From: JAXDJH01 sp034663635
GTDB taxonomy: Bacteria > Actinomycetota > CADDZG01 > WHSQ01
Direction of reading: 5' to 3'
DNA length: 64,000 bases
Assembly (NCBI GenBank): GCA_034663635.1
Contig: JAXDJH010000025.1
Location: forward strand, 1-64,000
Below, in pieces: positions 16,080-24,864 of the stretch; the stretch's first letter is position 1; each line of letters begins with the position of its first letter. Made by a program: the position numbers and the translations under genes. Below the pieces are notes generated by a model. The model searched no databases, had not been told where the DNA came from, and saw nothing but the letters and a program-made list of their open reading frames with translations.

Positions 16080-17240
16080 GTGCGTTTCGATATCCCTGCC
16101 GAGTACGCAGAACTGCAGCGGAACCTGGTCGATTTCATCGATCGCGAGCTGCGCCCGCTCGAGAAAGAACTCGATCCCGAAAAAGACGATGTGCCCGTCG
16201 AGCTGAGGGACCGGGTGAGGCGCCGCTCGGCCGAACTCGGCTTCTACGCCGCGGACTTTCCCGAGGACCTGGGCGGTAGCGGGCTGCCCCAGCTCGGAAT
16301 GGTTCTCCTTCGGGAGGCCGGAGCACGCACGGGTTGCCGGCTAGCCGGATTCACCACCTACGGGCCTGAGGGCCCCACCGGCCTGCTCCTGAACGGCACC
16401 GACGAGCAGAAGAAGACCTATCTCGCGCCTCTGATCTCGGCCGAGAAGTCCATGTGCTTCGCGTTGACCGAACCCGACGCCGGTTCGGACGCACAGAGCA
16501 TCCGAACCACGGCCGCCAAAGATGGCAACGACTGGATCCTGAACGGCACGAAGCACTTCATCACGAACGGAAAACATGCCGACTTCGCGCTCGTCTTCGC
16601 GGCCAACGACCGGTCCCTCAAGGCTCAGGGAGGCATCACGGCCTTCATCGTCGAAAAGGGCACGCCGGGTTTCTCGGTCGGACGAGGTCAGATCGGGATG
16701 GTCGAGGGCGAGGGTCAATTCGAACTGGTCTTCGAGGACTGTCGCGTGAGCGAAGAGCAGATCCTCGGCGGCCCCCAGAACGTCGGCGCGGGTTTCTATT
16801 CCGCGATGCAGTTCCTCGCCATGGGTCGTCTATCGATAGGCGCGATGTGCAACGGGATAGCCGACTACTGCTTATCGCTTGGGATCGACTATGCGAAGAA
16901 CCGAGTGGCGTTCGAACGCCCGATCGGCAAGAACCAGTACGTCCAGGGCCACATCGTCGATTCCTTCGTCGAACTCAAGGCCTCGAAGCTGATGACCTAC
17001 GAGTGCGCCTGGAAGTACGACAACGGGGACGTCGTCGTTCAGGAGTCATCGATAGTCAAGTTGTACGCGTCGGAGATGGTCAACCGCGTCGTCGACCGGA
17101 TGATCCAGGTTCACGGTGGGATGGGATGGATGCGCGAACTTCCGCTCGAGCGCATCTACAGGCTCGTTCGGATCTTCACTCTCGTCGAGGGGACCTCGGA
17201 GATCCAGAAGTACGTCATCGCCAAGACGCTGGGTCTCTAG
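16080..17240 (+). CDS. Acyl-CoA dehydrogenase
   Basis: 386 residues, GTG start. FAD enzyme that introduces a 2,3 double bond into an acyl-CoA. Visible signatures are CFALTEPDAGSDAQSIRTTA (family signature 1), ILNGTKHFITNGKHAD, and at the end IQVHGGMGWMRELPLERIYRLVRIFTLVEGTSEIQKYVIAKTLG, where the Glu of EGT is in the place of the catalytic base of medium/short-chain forms. Chain-length preference is not evident. Alone on its strand, with no ETF or thiolase nearby. Confidence 0.92.
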   Translation: MRFDIPAEYAELQRNLVDFIDRELRPLEKELDPEKDDVPVELRDRVRRRSAELGFYAADFPEDLGGSGLPQLGMVLLREAGARTGCRLAGFTTYGPEGPTGLLLNGTDEQKKTYLAPLISAEKSMCFALTEPDAGSDAQSIRTTAAKDGNDWILNGTKHFITNGKHADFALVFAANDRSLKAQGGITAFIVEKGTPGFSVGRGQIGMVEGEGQFELVFEDCRVSEEQILGGPQNVGAGFYSAMQFLAMGRLSIGAMCNGIADYCLSLGIDYAKNRVAFERPIGKNQYVQGHIVDSFVELKASKLMTYECAWKYDNGDVVVQESSIVKLYASEMVNRVVDRMIQVHGGMGWMRELPLERIYRLVRIFTLVEGTSEIQKYVIAKTLGL

Positions 17241-17256
17241 CTCAAGCGTCGTCGAG

Positions 17257-17550
17257 TCACGCTGCTCGCGCCGCCATCGCGCCGCGGATCATCCTCCACA
17301 GCCTGCCAAGGTTGAGCGTCCACCCGACGCCCCATACCTGAGGCACGACTATCCGGTCGTCATCCGGGTTCCAGAGCGCGGCTTTGACTTTCTCGGGCGT
17401 GGGAGCTCTGAAGTCGTAAGGAACGAAACCTGCGACGGTGCCGTGCCAGTCGCGCTGGCCCTCCGGCTTCTCCAGCTCCTGCTTCACGGCTGCCAGGACG
17501 GTCGCCACTGTCGCTATGCGAATGAGTCCTTTGATCTTGCGCCTACTCAT
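17257..17550 (-). CDS. DUF5808-like small protein
   Basis: 97 residues from the ATG at 17550. The N-terminal part (SRRKIKGLIRIATVATVLAAVKQEL) could be a short amphipathic or membrane helix. The C-terminal part (WNPDDDRIVVPQVWGVGWTLNLGRLWRM) matches the DUF5808 pattern of a W-x-P-D/D then P-x-x-x-G-x-G-W-T-L-N. Function unknown. The chosen start overlaps the lipoprotein gene by 8 bases; longer in-frame starts only read into that gene. Confidence 0.65.
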   Translation of the reverse strand: MSRRKIKGLIRIATVATVLAAVKQELEKPEGQRDWHGTVAGFVPYDFRAPTPEKVKAALWNPDDDRIVVPQVWGVGWTLNLGRLWRMIRGAMAARAA

Positions 17551-17908
17551 CTCCACCAACCTCTCCATCGAGCGCCTCGGCCACTTCCTTCGCTGCGGCA
17601 CCATCCGGCGCGATCACTACCCAGTTCGGCCCAACGACCTCGGAGCCGAAGGAGCCTCCCACTTGAAGCCAGTCGTCTCGGTCCTTCTCACTCGAGAAAA
17701 GGAACAGGCTGAGAGCTTGCCCCGCCGCCGCACAGCTTCCGCTTTCCTTCACGAGCTGTGCACCCCCGCCCGTGTGGACGTTAGTGCATTCGACTCCCCC
17801 ATCCTGCAGGGCAGCGACAAGCTGATCCACTTCCTTGAAAGTCTCCGGCCCCCCGGAGCATGCACCGAGGAAAACCGCGAGAGCTGCAGTCGCGGCGATC
17901 TGCTTCAC
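17543..17908 (-). CDS. Small lipoprotein
   Basis: 121 residues, GTG start. The signal ends in a lipobox (AVFLGAC), so the protein should be lipid-anchored through Cys16 or Cys17 on the outside of the membrane. The mature part has a likely disulphide pair (VECTNVHTGG and SGSCAAAGQ) and a small alpha/beta layout ending in VIAPDGAAAKEVAEALDGE. I do not recognise the family. Co-transcribed with the DUF5808-like gene, which suggests a joint envelope role. A TACCCT -10 ends 6 bases before the GTG. Confidence 0.72.
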   Translation of the reverse strand: MKQIAATAALAVFLGACSGGPETFKEVDQLVAALQDGGVECTNVHTGGGAQLVKESGSCAAAGQALSLFLFSSEKDRDDWLQVGGSFGSEVVGPNWVVIAPDGAAAKEVAEALDGEVGGDE

Positions 17909-17914
17909 GAGTCA

Positions 17915-17920
17915 AGGGTA
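17915..17920 (-). promoter_or_regulatory. Candidate -10 element (TACCCT) for a leaderless lipoprotein gene
   Basis: On the minus strand TACCCT ends 6 bases before the GTG at 17908, with no ribosome site. Confidence 0.38.
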
Positions 17921-18001
17921 CGCACACGGAAGCCCTCAGCCGTGCTAGAAGAACCCGGTTGGATCGATAAGGAATCGATGAAGAGAGGAAGGAATACAGC
18001 G

Positions 18002-18721
18002 ATGGCGCAACTTCCCGACGGCATGGAGATCACCTGGCTCGGACACGCGACCTTCCGTGTGGTTACACCATCCGGAAAGAGGCTCCTCATCGACCCATGG
18101 GTCATGGGCAACCCGGCATGCCCCGACGACCTCAAGGACCCCGGCCCCCTCGACGCCATCCTCATCACTCATGCGCATTTCGATCACATCGGAGACGCCG
18201 TGGAGATAGGCAAGTCGTCCGGGGCTCCAATGCTCTCGATCCCCGAACTGTCGCATTGGTTGGGTTCGAAGGGCCTTGAGAATCTCGTCGAGTTCAACAA
18301 GGGCGGAACCGTCGAGGTCGCGGGTTGCAAAGTCCACATGACGCATGCAGTTCACTCGTGTGGGATCACCGACGGGGATCAGGTCCTGTACGGAGGAGAG
18401 GCGGCGGGTTACGTCGTCGAATTTGAGAACGGCTTCAAGCTGTATCACGCAGGCGATACCGCGGTGTTCTCCGACATGGCTCTCATCGGTAAGTTGCTCA
18501 AACCCGACTGGGCGCTGCTCCCTATCGGCGACCACTACACGATGGGTCCCTCATCGGCTGCTGAAGCCGTTCGCTTGCTCGGAGTGAAGACCGTGCTGCC
18601 GATGCACTTCGCAACCTTTCCTCCGCTTGTCGGGCGACCGGACGATCTGCGCGCGGCCGCGAGCGACGTGAGCGGTCTGGACGTGATCGACATGAAGCCG
18701 GGAGACACGCTGGGAGGCTGA
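18002..18721 (+). CDS. UPF0173-type metallo-beta-lactamase-fold hydrolase
   Basis: 239 residues. The pattern ITWLGHATFRV, LLIDPWVMGNP and LITHAHFDHIGDA (HxHxDH metal motif, near residues 56-61), then HAVHSCGIT, YHAGDTAVFSDM and PIGDHYTMGP, is that of the UPF0173/YtkL family of MBL-fold hydrolases. Substrate unknown. The ATG at 18002 follows a GAGGAAGG ribosome site; longer in-frame readings run back through the opposite-strand lipoprotein gene and are not credible. Confidence 0.88.
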   Translation: MAQLPDGMEITWLGHATFRVVTPSGKRLLIDPWVMGNPACPDDLKDPGPLDAILITHAHFDHIGDAVEIGKSSGAPMLSIPELSHWLGSKGLENLVEFNKGGTVEVAGCKVHMTHAVHSCGITDGDQVLYGGEAAGYVVEFENGFKLYHAGDTAVFSDMALIGKLLKPDWALLPIGDHYTMGPSSAAEAVRLLGVKTVLPMHFATFPPLVGRPDDLRAAASDVSGLDVIDMKPGDTLGG

Positions 18722-18724
18722 CGC

Positions 18725-19729
18725 CTACTCGTCGTTATCGACGTCCTCATCGAGAAGGTCCGAGGCCGAGATGGCCGCGCCCCATCCCATGCTCGGGTCG
18801 CCCACCGCGAGCCGCAGGATCCACCCTTTCTCGGGCTCGCCCTCGTCGAAGCGATAGAACTCGAGTTGAGCCAGAGCGGCCCCCAGGTCGGCGGGATCCG
18901 GAGGCCATGCGAGGTCTGTCATCACGCCGGCGAGGAAGAACGCGGCGGAACGTCCGTACGCTGCCCCGCGTCGGCGCCCGTAGGCACCGCCGCTGGCCGC
19001 GGCCCACGCGACGAGTCGCATCGCTTCATCGACTGCGAGTCTCGACGCACGCAGGGAACCCGATGGAGCGAGCTTGGCCGCCGCAGATAGGGCGGAACCT
19101 TCAACGATGGCGATCCGGGCCGCTCCGTTGCTCTGGGTCGTCCAGGGCGAGACGAGTTCCAGAAGCAGTCCCTCGAGCTCTTCATCATCCAGATCTGGAG
19201 CGGGTTCGCTTTCGACCGCCGTCATCGGAGCTTTGGGATCCCAGGGCTCCGATACCTCGACGTGATCCGACTTGTAGGTCGCGAGCGCGTAGGTCGGTTC
19301 CCAATCGAGAAGCGTCATCGGGAGTTGCAGCACGTCTGGGTGCGTCCCGGTAACACCATCCAGTTGTTCTCCCCGCAGAACGCGCTCCTGCGCGTAGTAA
19401 CCCGCGGCTTGCGGAGAGTCGAGATGCGGAGATAGGTCCGCCCACGTGTGAGTGGACGCCGCAACCTCGGTTGGGGGCCCGAGCATGAAACGAGCGAGGT
19501 CCGTATCCATCACGCTGGCCGCGTACTCACCAGGGGCATCTAGCGCCAGGCGGTAATCGATCAAAGCGGCTATCGGCCAGAGTTGTTTTCCGCGCTCGAT
19601 CGCATCCTCACAGCGTTCGGCCAGATCGACGAGCTCCTCCCACGCGCGCGATGACGCCAAGCCATCCACCGCACGGACGAGCGCGTTGAGATCTGCCGCC
19701 TCGACTAGCTCGGCGAGCTGAGGGTTCAA
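18725..19729 (-). CDS. Hypothetical protein in GMC oxidoreductase operon
   Basis: 334 residues, not recognised. It looks soluble and largely helical at the N-terminus (ELVEAADLNALVRAVDGLASSRAWEELVDLAERCEDAIERG resembles a TPR/HEAT-like helical pair). It then has several Trp-Glu/Asp motifs (LLDWEPTYALATYKSD) and a Gly/Ala-rich segment (AWAAASGGAYGRRRGAAYGR). No signal peptide. Its start overlaps the GMC oxidoreductase by 4 bases, so the two are made together. Confidence 0.75.
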   Translation of the reverse strand: MNPQLAELVEAADLNALVRAVDGLASSRAWEELVDLAERCEDAIERGKQLWPIAALIDYRLALDAPGEYAASVMDTDLARFMLGPPTEVAASTHTWADLSPHLDSPQAAGYYAQERVLRGEQLDGVTGTHPDVLQLPMTLLDWEPTYALATYKSDHVEVSEPWDPKAPMTAVESEPAPDLDDEELEGLLLELVSPWTTQSNGAARIAIVEGSALSAAAKLAPSGSLRASRLAVDEAMRLVAWAAASGGAYGRRRGAAYGRSAAFFLAGVMTDLAWPPDPADLGAALAQLEFYRFDEGEPEKGWILRLAVGDPSMGWGAAISASDLLDEDVDNDE

Positions 19730-21639
19730 CTCAGCCGTTCGGCGAGCTTCTTCGCGCCTCGGTTCGCGATCGCGTAGATAGAGAGCATCGGATTGACGCC
19801 GGAGGCGAGCGGGAATGTCGACGCGTCGAGCACGTACAAGCCGTTGACCTCATGTGACTCGTTATCCGGGCCGACGGCCGACCGCGACGGATCGGCTCCC
19901 ATGCGGCACGAGCCCATCTGGTGGTACGAGAAGAACGTCGTGTTCTTCCCATAGCCCGTCTTGCGAGTCTCGTCCGCCCACCGTTCGTGGGCGCCGGGAC
20001 CGGGCTGATAGGTGATCGGCACGGGATGCGGCGAGTTGACCTGTCGCGCCCCCGCTGCTTCCATCACTTTCCCGGCCGCGATGACGCCCTCGGTAATGCG
20101 CCGCTTGTCGTCGGAGTTGAGTTTGTACTGAACCCGCACCGAACCGTCGCGCGCGACCTTGACGCGGCCCGCACTTGCATCGCGGGCCAGCACGGCGCAG
20201 AAGGAGACCTTCCTGTACTGCTCCATGAAATCTCTGTGCTGTTGAGCGCTGAACCACGGGAACGCGGCCGCTCCCGCCGCTGGGTGGATCGGAACGGTCT
20301 CGAAGATCGGGCCCCAGCCTCCGTCCCAATGCCGGAACTCGGCCGAGTAGCGAGCCTGCAACGTTCCCTCCCAGGCCCGCACGTCCTCTTCGAAGAATCC
20401 CCACGCGGCGGTCCCGGGGTGGAGACGAAGGTTGTGACCTACCTGACCCCGTAGCCCCGAGCGAAGCAAGAGTGCGGGCGTCTCGATCGACCCCCCGGCT
20501 CCAACGACGGCCCGAGCGTTGACGCGCAATCTGTGGCCATTCACGGTTGCGATCACGCCCGTCGCTCGCCCGTCCTCGACGACAACCTTGCTCACATTCG
20601 CGCCGACGACTATCCGCGCGCCGTGCTCCGCGGCGTCCTCGAGATAGGTCTTGAGAGTGTTCTGTTTGGCCCCAACCCTGCAGCCGAAACCGCAGAACCC
20701 GCACTGCTCGTCCTGAGTGCAACCCTTGACTGCACGAGGCAGGTTGTCGACATGCCAGCCGAGGGCTTTGAGCCCCTCTTCCATGATCGCATCGCGTCTG
20801 CCCGCGGCGCTCGAGTCGAAATTGGCATTCACGCGTTTGGAAACCTCGTCATAGGACTGCTCGATCTCTCCCGAAACGAATGCGTCGATGCCCGACTCGT
20901 CCGCCCATTGCTTCAGCACGAAATCAGGCGCGCGGAATGACGTCGTGTAATTAACGACCGTCCCGCCGCCGAGCGTCGATCCGGCGATGATCCGGCACCC
21001 CAGATCGGTTGTCGTCAGCGTCGCGCCGTACAAATACATCTCGTGCATCGAGCGAGTCTCGTAGTGGTGGTAGTCGGATTCGGCGCGGTACGCGCCACGC
21101 TCCAGTACGACAACGTCTAAACCCGCAGCGGCCAAAACTCCCGCCGTGCAGCCGCCGCCGGCACCCGATCCGACGATGACGACGTCACACGACATGACGT
21201 CATCGGACGTGATGTCAACGGGGTGAAGTCGTTTGGGAGTGTCCGGCGCGGCCCCCATCGGTCCCTGATAGCCGATCCGTTCCCATTCCGGCGATGGGTG
21301 TCCGTACAGCGCGGTGGTTGCCAGCGTTATCGCCACGGCGCCGAGTTGTTTCTGTATCGGCATGCGCGACGTCTTCCACTTGAGCACGAGCTCTTCCGCT
21401 TCTGCCTGGCTGAGCCACGACACCGGCACGCGCTTTCCCGTAAGCAAGAAAGCCCCGGACTTGGTGTCCGCGGCTTTCAAAAGTCCGAGCAATTGATTGC
21501 GCTGAGCGTCGGAAGGGATGTGGGCGAGCGTTTCGATCATCCGCCCCGGGATCTCCGGCGAGTATCCGGGGCCAAGGACCCCTCGAGCGAGGGCGGCTAG
21601 AACCGCGTGCGCCGGCACCGAGGTGCCGCCCGAGCTCAC
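19726..21639 (-). CDS. GMC-family FAD oxidoreductase, long-chain alcohol oxidase-like
   Basis: 637 residues. The first 150 are helical and resemble the N-terminal part of long-chain fatty alcohol oxidases. The FAD Rossmann motif VIVGSGAGGGCTAGVLAAAG starts near 154, with VVVLERG next. GSTLGGGTVVNYT contacts the flavin, CGFCGFGCRVGAKQNT is a Cys-rich loop, and HQMGSCRMGADPSRSAVGP then LYVLDASTFPLASGVNPMLSI form the C-terminal GMC active-site domain. It probably oxidises an alcohol or sterol. No signal peptide is visible. Flanked in its operon by two unknown proteins. Confidence 0.87.
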   Translation of the reverse strand: MSSGGTSVPAHAVLAALARGVLGPGYSPEIPGRMIETLAHIPSDAQRNQLLGLLKAADTKSGAFLLTGKRVPVSWLSQAEAEELVLKWKTSRMPIQKQLGAVAITLATTALYGHPSPEWERIGYQGPMGAAPDTPKRLHPVDITSDDVMSCDVVIVGSGAGGGCTAGVLAAAGLDVVVLERGAYRAESDYHHYETRSMHEMYLYGATLTTTDLGCRIIAGSTLGGGTVVNYTTSFRAPDFVLKQWADESGIDAFVSGEIEQSYDEVSKRVNANFDSSAAGRRDAIMEEGLKALGWHVDNLPRAVKGCTQDEQCGFCGFGCRVGAKQNTLKTYLEDAAEHGARIVVGANVSKVVVEDGRATGVIATVNGHRLRVNARAVVGAGGSIETPALLLRSGLRGQVGHNLRLHPGTAAWGFFEEDVRAWEGTLQARYSAEFRHWDGGWGPIFETVPIHPAAGAAAFPWFSAQQHRDFMEQYRKVSFCAVLARDASAGRVKVARDGSVRVQYKLNSDDKRRITEGVIAAGKVMEAAGARQVNSPHPVPITYQPGPGAHERWADETRKTGYGKNTTFFSYHQMGSCRMGADPSRSAVGPDNESHEVNGLYVLDASTFPLASGVNPMLSIYAIANRGAKKLAERLS

Positions 21640-21971
21640 CTACGCCTCGGCGGGCGACGGGAGCGTCGATGCTGTCGTTGCTTAGGGTTCTTACGACGAC
21701 GAGCGGGTTCCTGCGGAGCGCGGGGGCGAGCGGCCTGGGCGGCCTGGACGGCGTCTGCTACCTCCTTCGTTGCCGCCTCATCGACCTCTCCGGCCCCCAG
21801 GAGAAGTTGGAACAGGACCGCACGTTCGAACTCTTCGAAGGAGTCTGCGACCTTGTGGCGGGGGCCGCGCGGCGACTCCCACTCGGCGATGATGCATTCC
21901 GAATGCGGCACGCCGACCCTCAATGGGGTCGAGCCGATCTTGCCCTCCCAGATGACGTCGCTCGGCTCCAC
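21636..21971 (-). CDS. Small hypothetical protein with basic tail
   Basis: 111 residues, GTG start after a GGGGAG ribosome site. The first 60 residues form a compact segment (VIWEGKIGSTPLRVGVPHSECIIAEWESPRGPRHKVADSFEEFERAVLFQLLLG), followed by an Ala-rich linker and a very basic end (RRRKNPKQRQHRRSRRPPRRR). The tail might bind nucleic acid or the membrane surface. First gene of the operon, overlapping the GMC oxidoreductase by 4 bases. Family not recognised. Confidence 0.65.
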   Translation of the reverse strand: MEPSDVIWEGKIGSTPLRVGVPHSECIIAEWESPRGPRHKVADSFEEFERAVLFQLLLGAGEVDEAATKEVADAVQAAQAARPRAPQEPARRRKNPKQRQHRRSRRPPRRR

Positions 21972-22044
21972 AGCTCCCCTTACTCAAGCGTTCCAAGAAA
22001 TTAATCGAAGGGCCAAGACTACTTTGCCCGAGACCCTCTAAAGG

Positions 22045-22050
22045 TAGCGT
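22045..22050 (+). promoter_or_regulatory. Candidate -10 element (TAGCGT) for a leaderless amidohydrolase gene
   Basis: TAGCGT ends 6 bases before the GTG at 22057. No ribosome site is present. Confidence 0.38.
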
Positions 22051-22056
22051 CGACGA

Positions 22057-23124
22057 GTGAGCGTCGTATCGATCCAGGGCGGAACCGTCCTCGCGGGTAG
22101 TCGCCTCGAGCGGATCGATGACGCGACGGTCCTGATCTCCGAGGACTCCATCGAAGCGGTGGGCCCGTCATCAGACGTTCTCACGCCGCCGGGAGCCACC
22201 GCCATCGATGCCGCCGGCCTCACGCTGATGCCGGGCTTCATCGACAGCCACGTGCACATCGGCTTCTTCGACCCGGCCCTCATCCTGTACGAGGGCGTGA
22301 CGACGGTTCGCGATCTGGCCTGGCCGCCCGAGGAGATCTGGCCGCTCGTCGCCCAGTCCGACGACGCCGGATTCGAAGGCCCTTCGATAGTCGCGGTCGG
22401 ACAGATGCTCACCGTCGAGCGCGGTTACCCAACTCGCGCGGCCTGGGCCCCGCATGGAACGGGCCGAGTCGTTGAGTCAATCGACGACGCCCGGGCGGCA
22501 GTGATCGAGCAAGTAGACGCGGGAGCTGTGAGCATCAAGGTCGCTCTCAACCCACCCGTCGGACCGACACTCGAGCTGGACACCCTCAAAGCGATAACGG
22601 AAACGGCGCACGAATTCAGTCTTCGCGTGACCAGCCACGTCTACGGTCTCGAAGAACTCGGCAAGGCCCTCGACGCGTCGGTGGACGAACTCGCTCATAT
22701 GTTGATGAGCCCCGATCTCTTGCCGAACGAAACGATCGCGCGCATGGTCGAGGGCGGCGTGACGATCGTGCCCACACTGTCGTGCTTCTTCGGGGAGGCT
22801 CAGCGCATCGCCATCGAGAACCTGGCGAACTTCTTGGCCGCCGGAGGAACCGTCGTCTACGGCACCGATCTCGGCAACGAGGGCCCCGTTCCCGGGATCG
22901 ATCCAAGAGAGGTCCTCGCGATGACACAAGCGGGGATGAACGGGCTCGACATAGTGACCTCGGCAACGACGTTGCCCGCTCGCCTCCTTGGACTCGAAGA
23001 CGTCGGGCGCATCGAGCCGGGCGCGGCGGCGGACATAGTCGCCGTGAGGGGAGATGCGGGCTCAGACCCCGGCTCTTTAACGGAGATAGCCATGGTCTTC
23101 CGGCGGGGGCGCCGGATCCGATGA
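22057..23124 (+). CDS. Amidohydrolase family metal-dependent hydrolase
   Basis: 355 residues, GTG start. The N-terminal beta-sandwich leads to MPGFIDSHVHIGF, the HxH metal site of strand 1. Later come RVTSHVYGLEELGKAL (metal His of strand 5 or 6), VDELAHMLM, and VYGTDLGNEGPVPGID with the conserved Asp of strand 8. The C-terminus (LGLEDVGRIEPGAAADIVAVRGDAG) closes the sandwich. Family members cleave imidazolonepropionate, prolidase-type or cyclic amide substrates; the substrate here is not evident. Confidence 0.88.
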   Translation: MSVVSIQGGTVLAGSRLERIDDATVLISEDSIEAVGPSSDVLTPPGATAIDAAGLTLMPGFIDSHVHIGFFDPALILYEGVTTVRDLAWPPEEIWPLVAQSDDAGFEGPSIVAVGQMLTVERGYPTRAAWAPHGTGRVVESIDDARAAVIEQVDAGAVSIKVALNPPVGPTLELDTLKAITETAHEFSLRVTSHVYGLEELGKALDASVDELAHMLMSPDLLPNETIARMVEGGVTIVPTLSCFFGEAQRIAIENLANFLAAGGTVVYGTDLGNEGPVPGIDPREVLAMTQAGMNGLDIVTSATTLPARLLGLEDVGRIEPGAAADIVAVRGDAGSDPGSLTEIAMVFRRGRRIR

Positions 23125-23131
23125 AGGTCCG

Positions 23132-23602
23132 CTAGAGCGCTTTGACTTCGACTATCTCTAGCTTGTGCTCGTGCTCGTGGACCTTCGCCACCACGGTTTC
23201 GCCGGCCGCGTGCCCTATCAACGCCCGGCCGAGCGGCGACTCCGGGCTCAACACGTCGTAGTCCCCGCCTTTGCCCACACGCTGGCCTAGAAGGTAGGTC
23301 TCGGGCTCATCTCCTTCGTAACGAAAGGTGATGAGCTTGCCCGGAGCGATGATCCCGTCGTCTACGACCTCGATGACAACTGCGCTCTCTATCTGGGCTG
23401 TGAGCTTCACGATATGGGCCTCGTTCTGGCCCTGCTCCTCGCGAGCCGCGTGATACTCGGCGTTCTCACTGAGGTCCCCGTGCGCCCGAGCCGTCGCTAT
23501 GTCGTTGATGATGCGCGGCCGCCGCGAGATGCGCTCGTCAAGTTCGCCCTGCAGAGCGTCCAGATCGGCGCGCGTCATCTCGATCTTCGGCTCTTCGGGC
23601 AT
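23132..23602 (-). CDS. greA: Transcription elongation factor GreA
   Basis: 156 residues, the usual size. GreA rescues backtracked RNA polymerase by stimulating transcript cleavage. The N-terminal coiled coil carries the acidic tip pattern DIATARAHGDLSENAEYHAAREEQ near residues 34-57, with the key D/E residues present. The C-terminal FKBP-like domain has SPESPLGRALIGHAAGETV. Possible leaderless transcript from TAGATT (23609-23614). Divergent from the SDR gene. Confidence 0.93.
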   Translation of the reverse strand: MPEEPKIEMTRADLDALQGELDERISRRPRIINDIATARAHGDLSENAEYHAAREEQGQNEAHIVKLTAQIESAVVIEVVDDGIIAPGKLITFRYEGDEPETYLLGQRVGKGGDYDVLSPESPLGRALIGHAAGETVVAKVHEHEHKLEIVEVKAL

Positions 23603-23608
23603 GCAATG

Positions 23609-23626
23609 AATCTAACGCACTAATAT
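23609..23626. promoter_or_regulatory. Two divergent -10 elements between greA and the SDR gene
   Basis: On the minus strand TAGATT (23614-23609) ends 6 bases before the greA start. On the plus strand TAATAT (23621-23626) ends 8 bases before the ATG at 23635. Only 32 bases separate the two starts, so both promoters lie back to back and both messages would be leaderless or almost so. Confidence 0.42.
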
Positions 23627-23634
23627 CCGGCTCC

Positions 23635-24414
23635 ATGGCTGAGAGATTGCAAGGAAAGTCGTGCATCGTCACGGGGGCCGGTCGCGGCATCGGGCGCGCC
23701 ATCGCGCTTGCCTTCGGAGCGGAGGGCGCCCGAGTTGTCGTCAACGATGTCGATCCAGATGCTGCGAACGAAGTGGTGCAGGAACTGAAGTCATCCGCCG
23801 GCGAAGGCGTTGTGAACACCGACGCGGTGGGGTCGGTCGACGCGGCCGAGTCCATCCTCAAAACAGCGATCGATTCGTTCGGCGATGTCGACGTGCTTGT
23901 GAACAACGCAGGCATCCTTCGTGACCGGATGATCCACAACATGACCGAAGAGGAGTTCGACGTCGTCATCCAGGTTCACCTAAAGGGGACGTGGGCGTGC
24001 GGACGGGCGGTGATCCAACACTGGAGGCCGACTGCGAAGCAGGAGGCCGAAGCCGGGACGGCGAGACATCGCAAGATCATCAATGTGACTTCTGCCTCTG
24101 GTCTGACCGGTTCAGCGGGGCAATCGAACTACGCGGCGGCCAAGATGGGGATCGTCGGGTTGACGAAAACGTGGGCGAAGGAACTGGGCTCGCTATCGAT
24201 CAACGTCAATGCCATCGCCCCCGCTGCTTTGACGGCGATGACGGAGCCCCTCGTCCAGGATCCCGAGCAGGCGAAGAGGCGCTACTCACGCTTCGCTCTC
24301 GGCCGCTACGGCTCTCCGGAGGAGATCGCGCCCGGCTTCGTGTACTTCGCCTCCGACGAGTCCAACTATGTGACCGGACAGGTCCTGTGCATCGATGGGG
24401 GCCTGGTTATCTAG
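23635..24414 (+). CDS. Short-chain dehydrogenase/reductase, FabG-like
   Basis: 259 residues. NAD(P) motif TGAGRGIGRAIA at residues 14-25, DVDPD after strand 2 (an Asp there favours NAD), NNAGILRD, and the catalytic Ser in INVTSASG with YAAAKMGIVGL (YxxxK). The C-terminus YVTGQVLCIDGG is standard. Resembles 3-oxoacyl reductases and the hydroxyacyl-CoA dehydrogenase domain of multifunctional beta-oxidation proteins. Stands alone, so the substrate is open. Confidence 0.88.
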   Translation: MAERLQGKSCIVTGAGRGIGRAIALAFGAEGARVVVNDVDPDAANEVVQELKSSAGEGVVNTDAVGSVDAAESILKTAIDSFGDVDVLVNNAGILRDRMIHNMTEEEFDVVIQVHLKGTWACGRAVIQHWRPTAKQEAEAGTARHRKIINVTSASGLTGSAGQSNYAAAKMGIVGLTKTWAKELGSLSINVNAIAPAALTAMTEPLVQDPEQAKRRYSRFALGRYGSPEEIAPGFVYFASDESNYVTGQVLCIDGGLVI

Positions 24415-24450
24415 GTACAGTCCCGCATTAGATCGGCTGAAAGGAACGAC

Positions 24451-24864
24451 GTGTCGAGAGCGTGGCCCTTCGAAGGGGTTGAGGAAGAGCAGGTTCGGCT
24501 ACCCGAGCAGTTCGTCGAGCGTGCCGGCGAAGGTACCGATGCCGTCGTCATCCGGATCGGCCTTCACGACGCGCAACTCGTCCTCGTCGACAAACGTGGA
24601 GCCTGGCAGCGCTGGGTCTATCACTCGGTCGAAGAGGGACAGCAGATCGCTGAATCGCTCGGCGTCCAGGTTCACGTCGGCGAATACCCCGAGGAGCTGC
24701 GCGTTCGGATGAACGCTTACCAACGACCGTCGATCGACTTCGACAAAGCCGCATACCCCGAGCAAGGTTCCGTAGGTCCGGTTATCCCCTATCCGGAGAA
24801 TCGCCCTCGACGTCTGGATACGGCCCCCGCGGAAGCTGCGCCTCCGGAGTCTCGGGAGTCGTAG
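24451..24864 (+). CDS. Small conserved-looking hypothetical protein
   Basis: 137 residues, GTG start after an AAAGGA ribosome site. The sequence looks like a compact beta-alpha domain (VVIRIGLHDAQLVLVDKRGAWQRWVYHSVEEGQQIAESLGVQVHVGEYPEELRVRMNAYQR), then a disordered Pro/Ala tail. Family not recognised. Its last 83 bases overlap the 3' end of the convergent fxsA gene; both proteins end there in low-complexity sequence. Confidence 0.65.
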   Translation: MSRAWPFEGVEEEQVRLPEQFVERAGEGTDAVVIRIGLHDAQLVLVDKRGAWQRWVYHSVEEGQQIAESLGVQVHVGEYPEELRVRMNAYQRPSIDFDKAAYPEQGSVGPVIPYPENRPRRLDTAPAEAAPPESRES

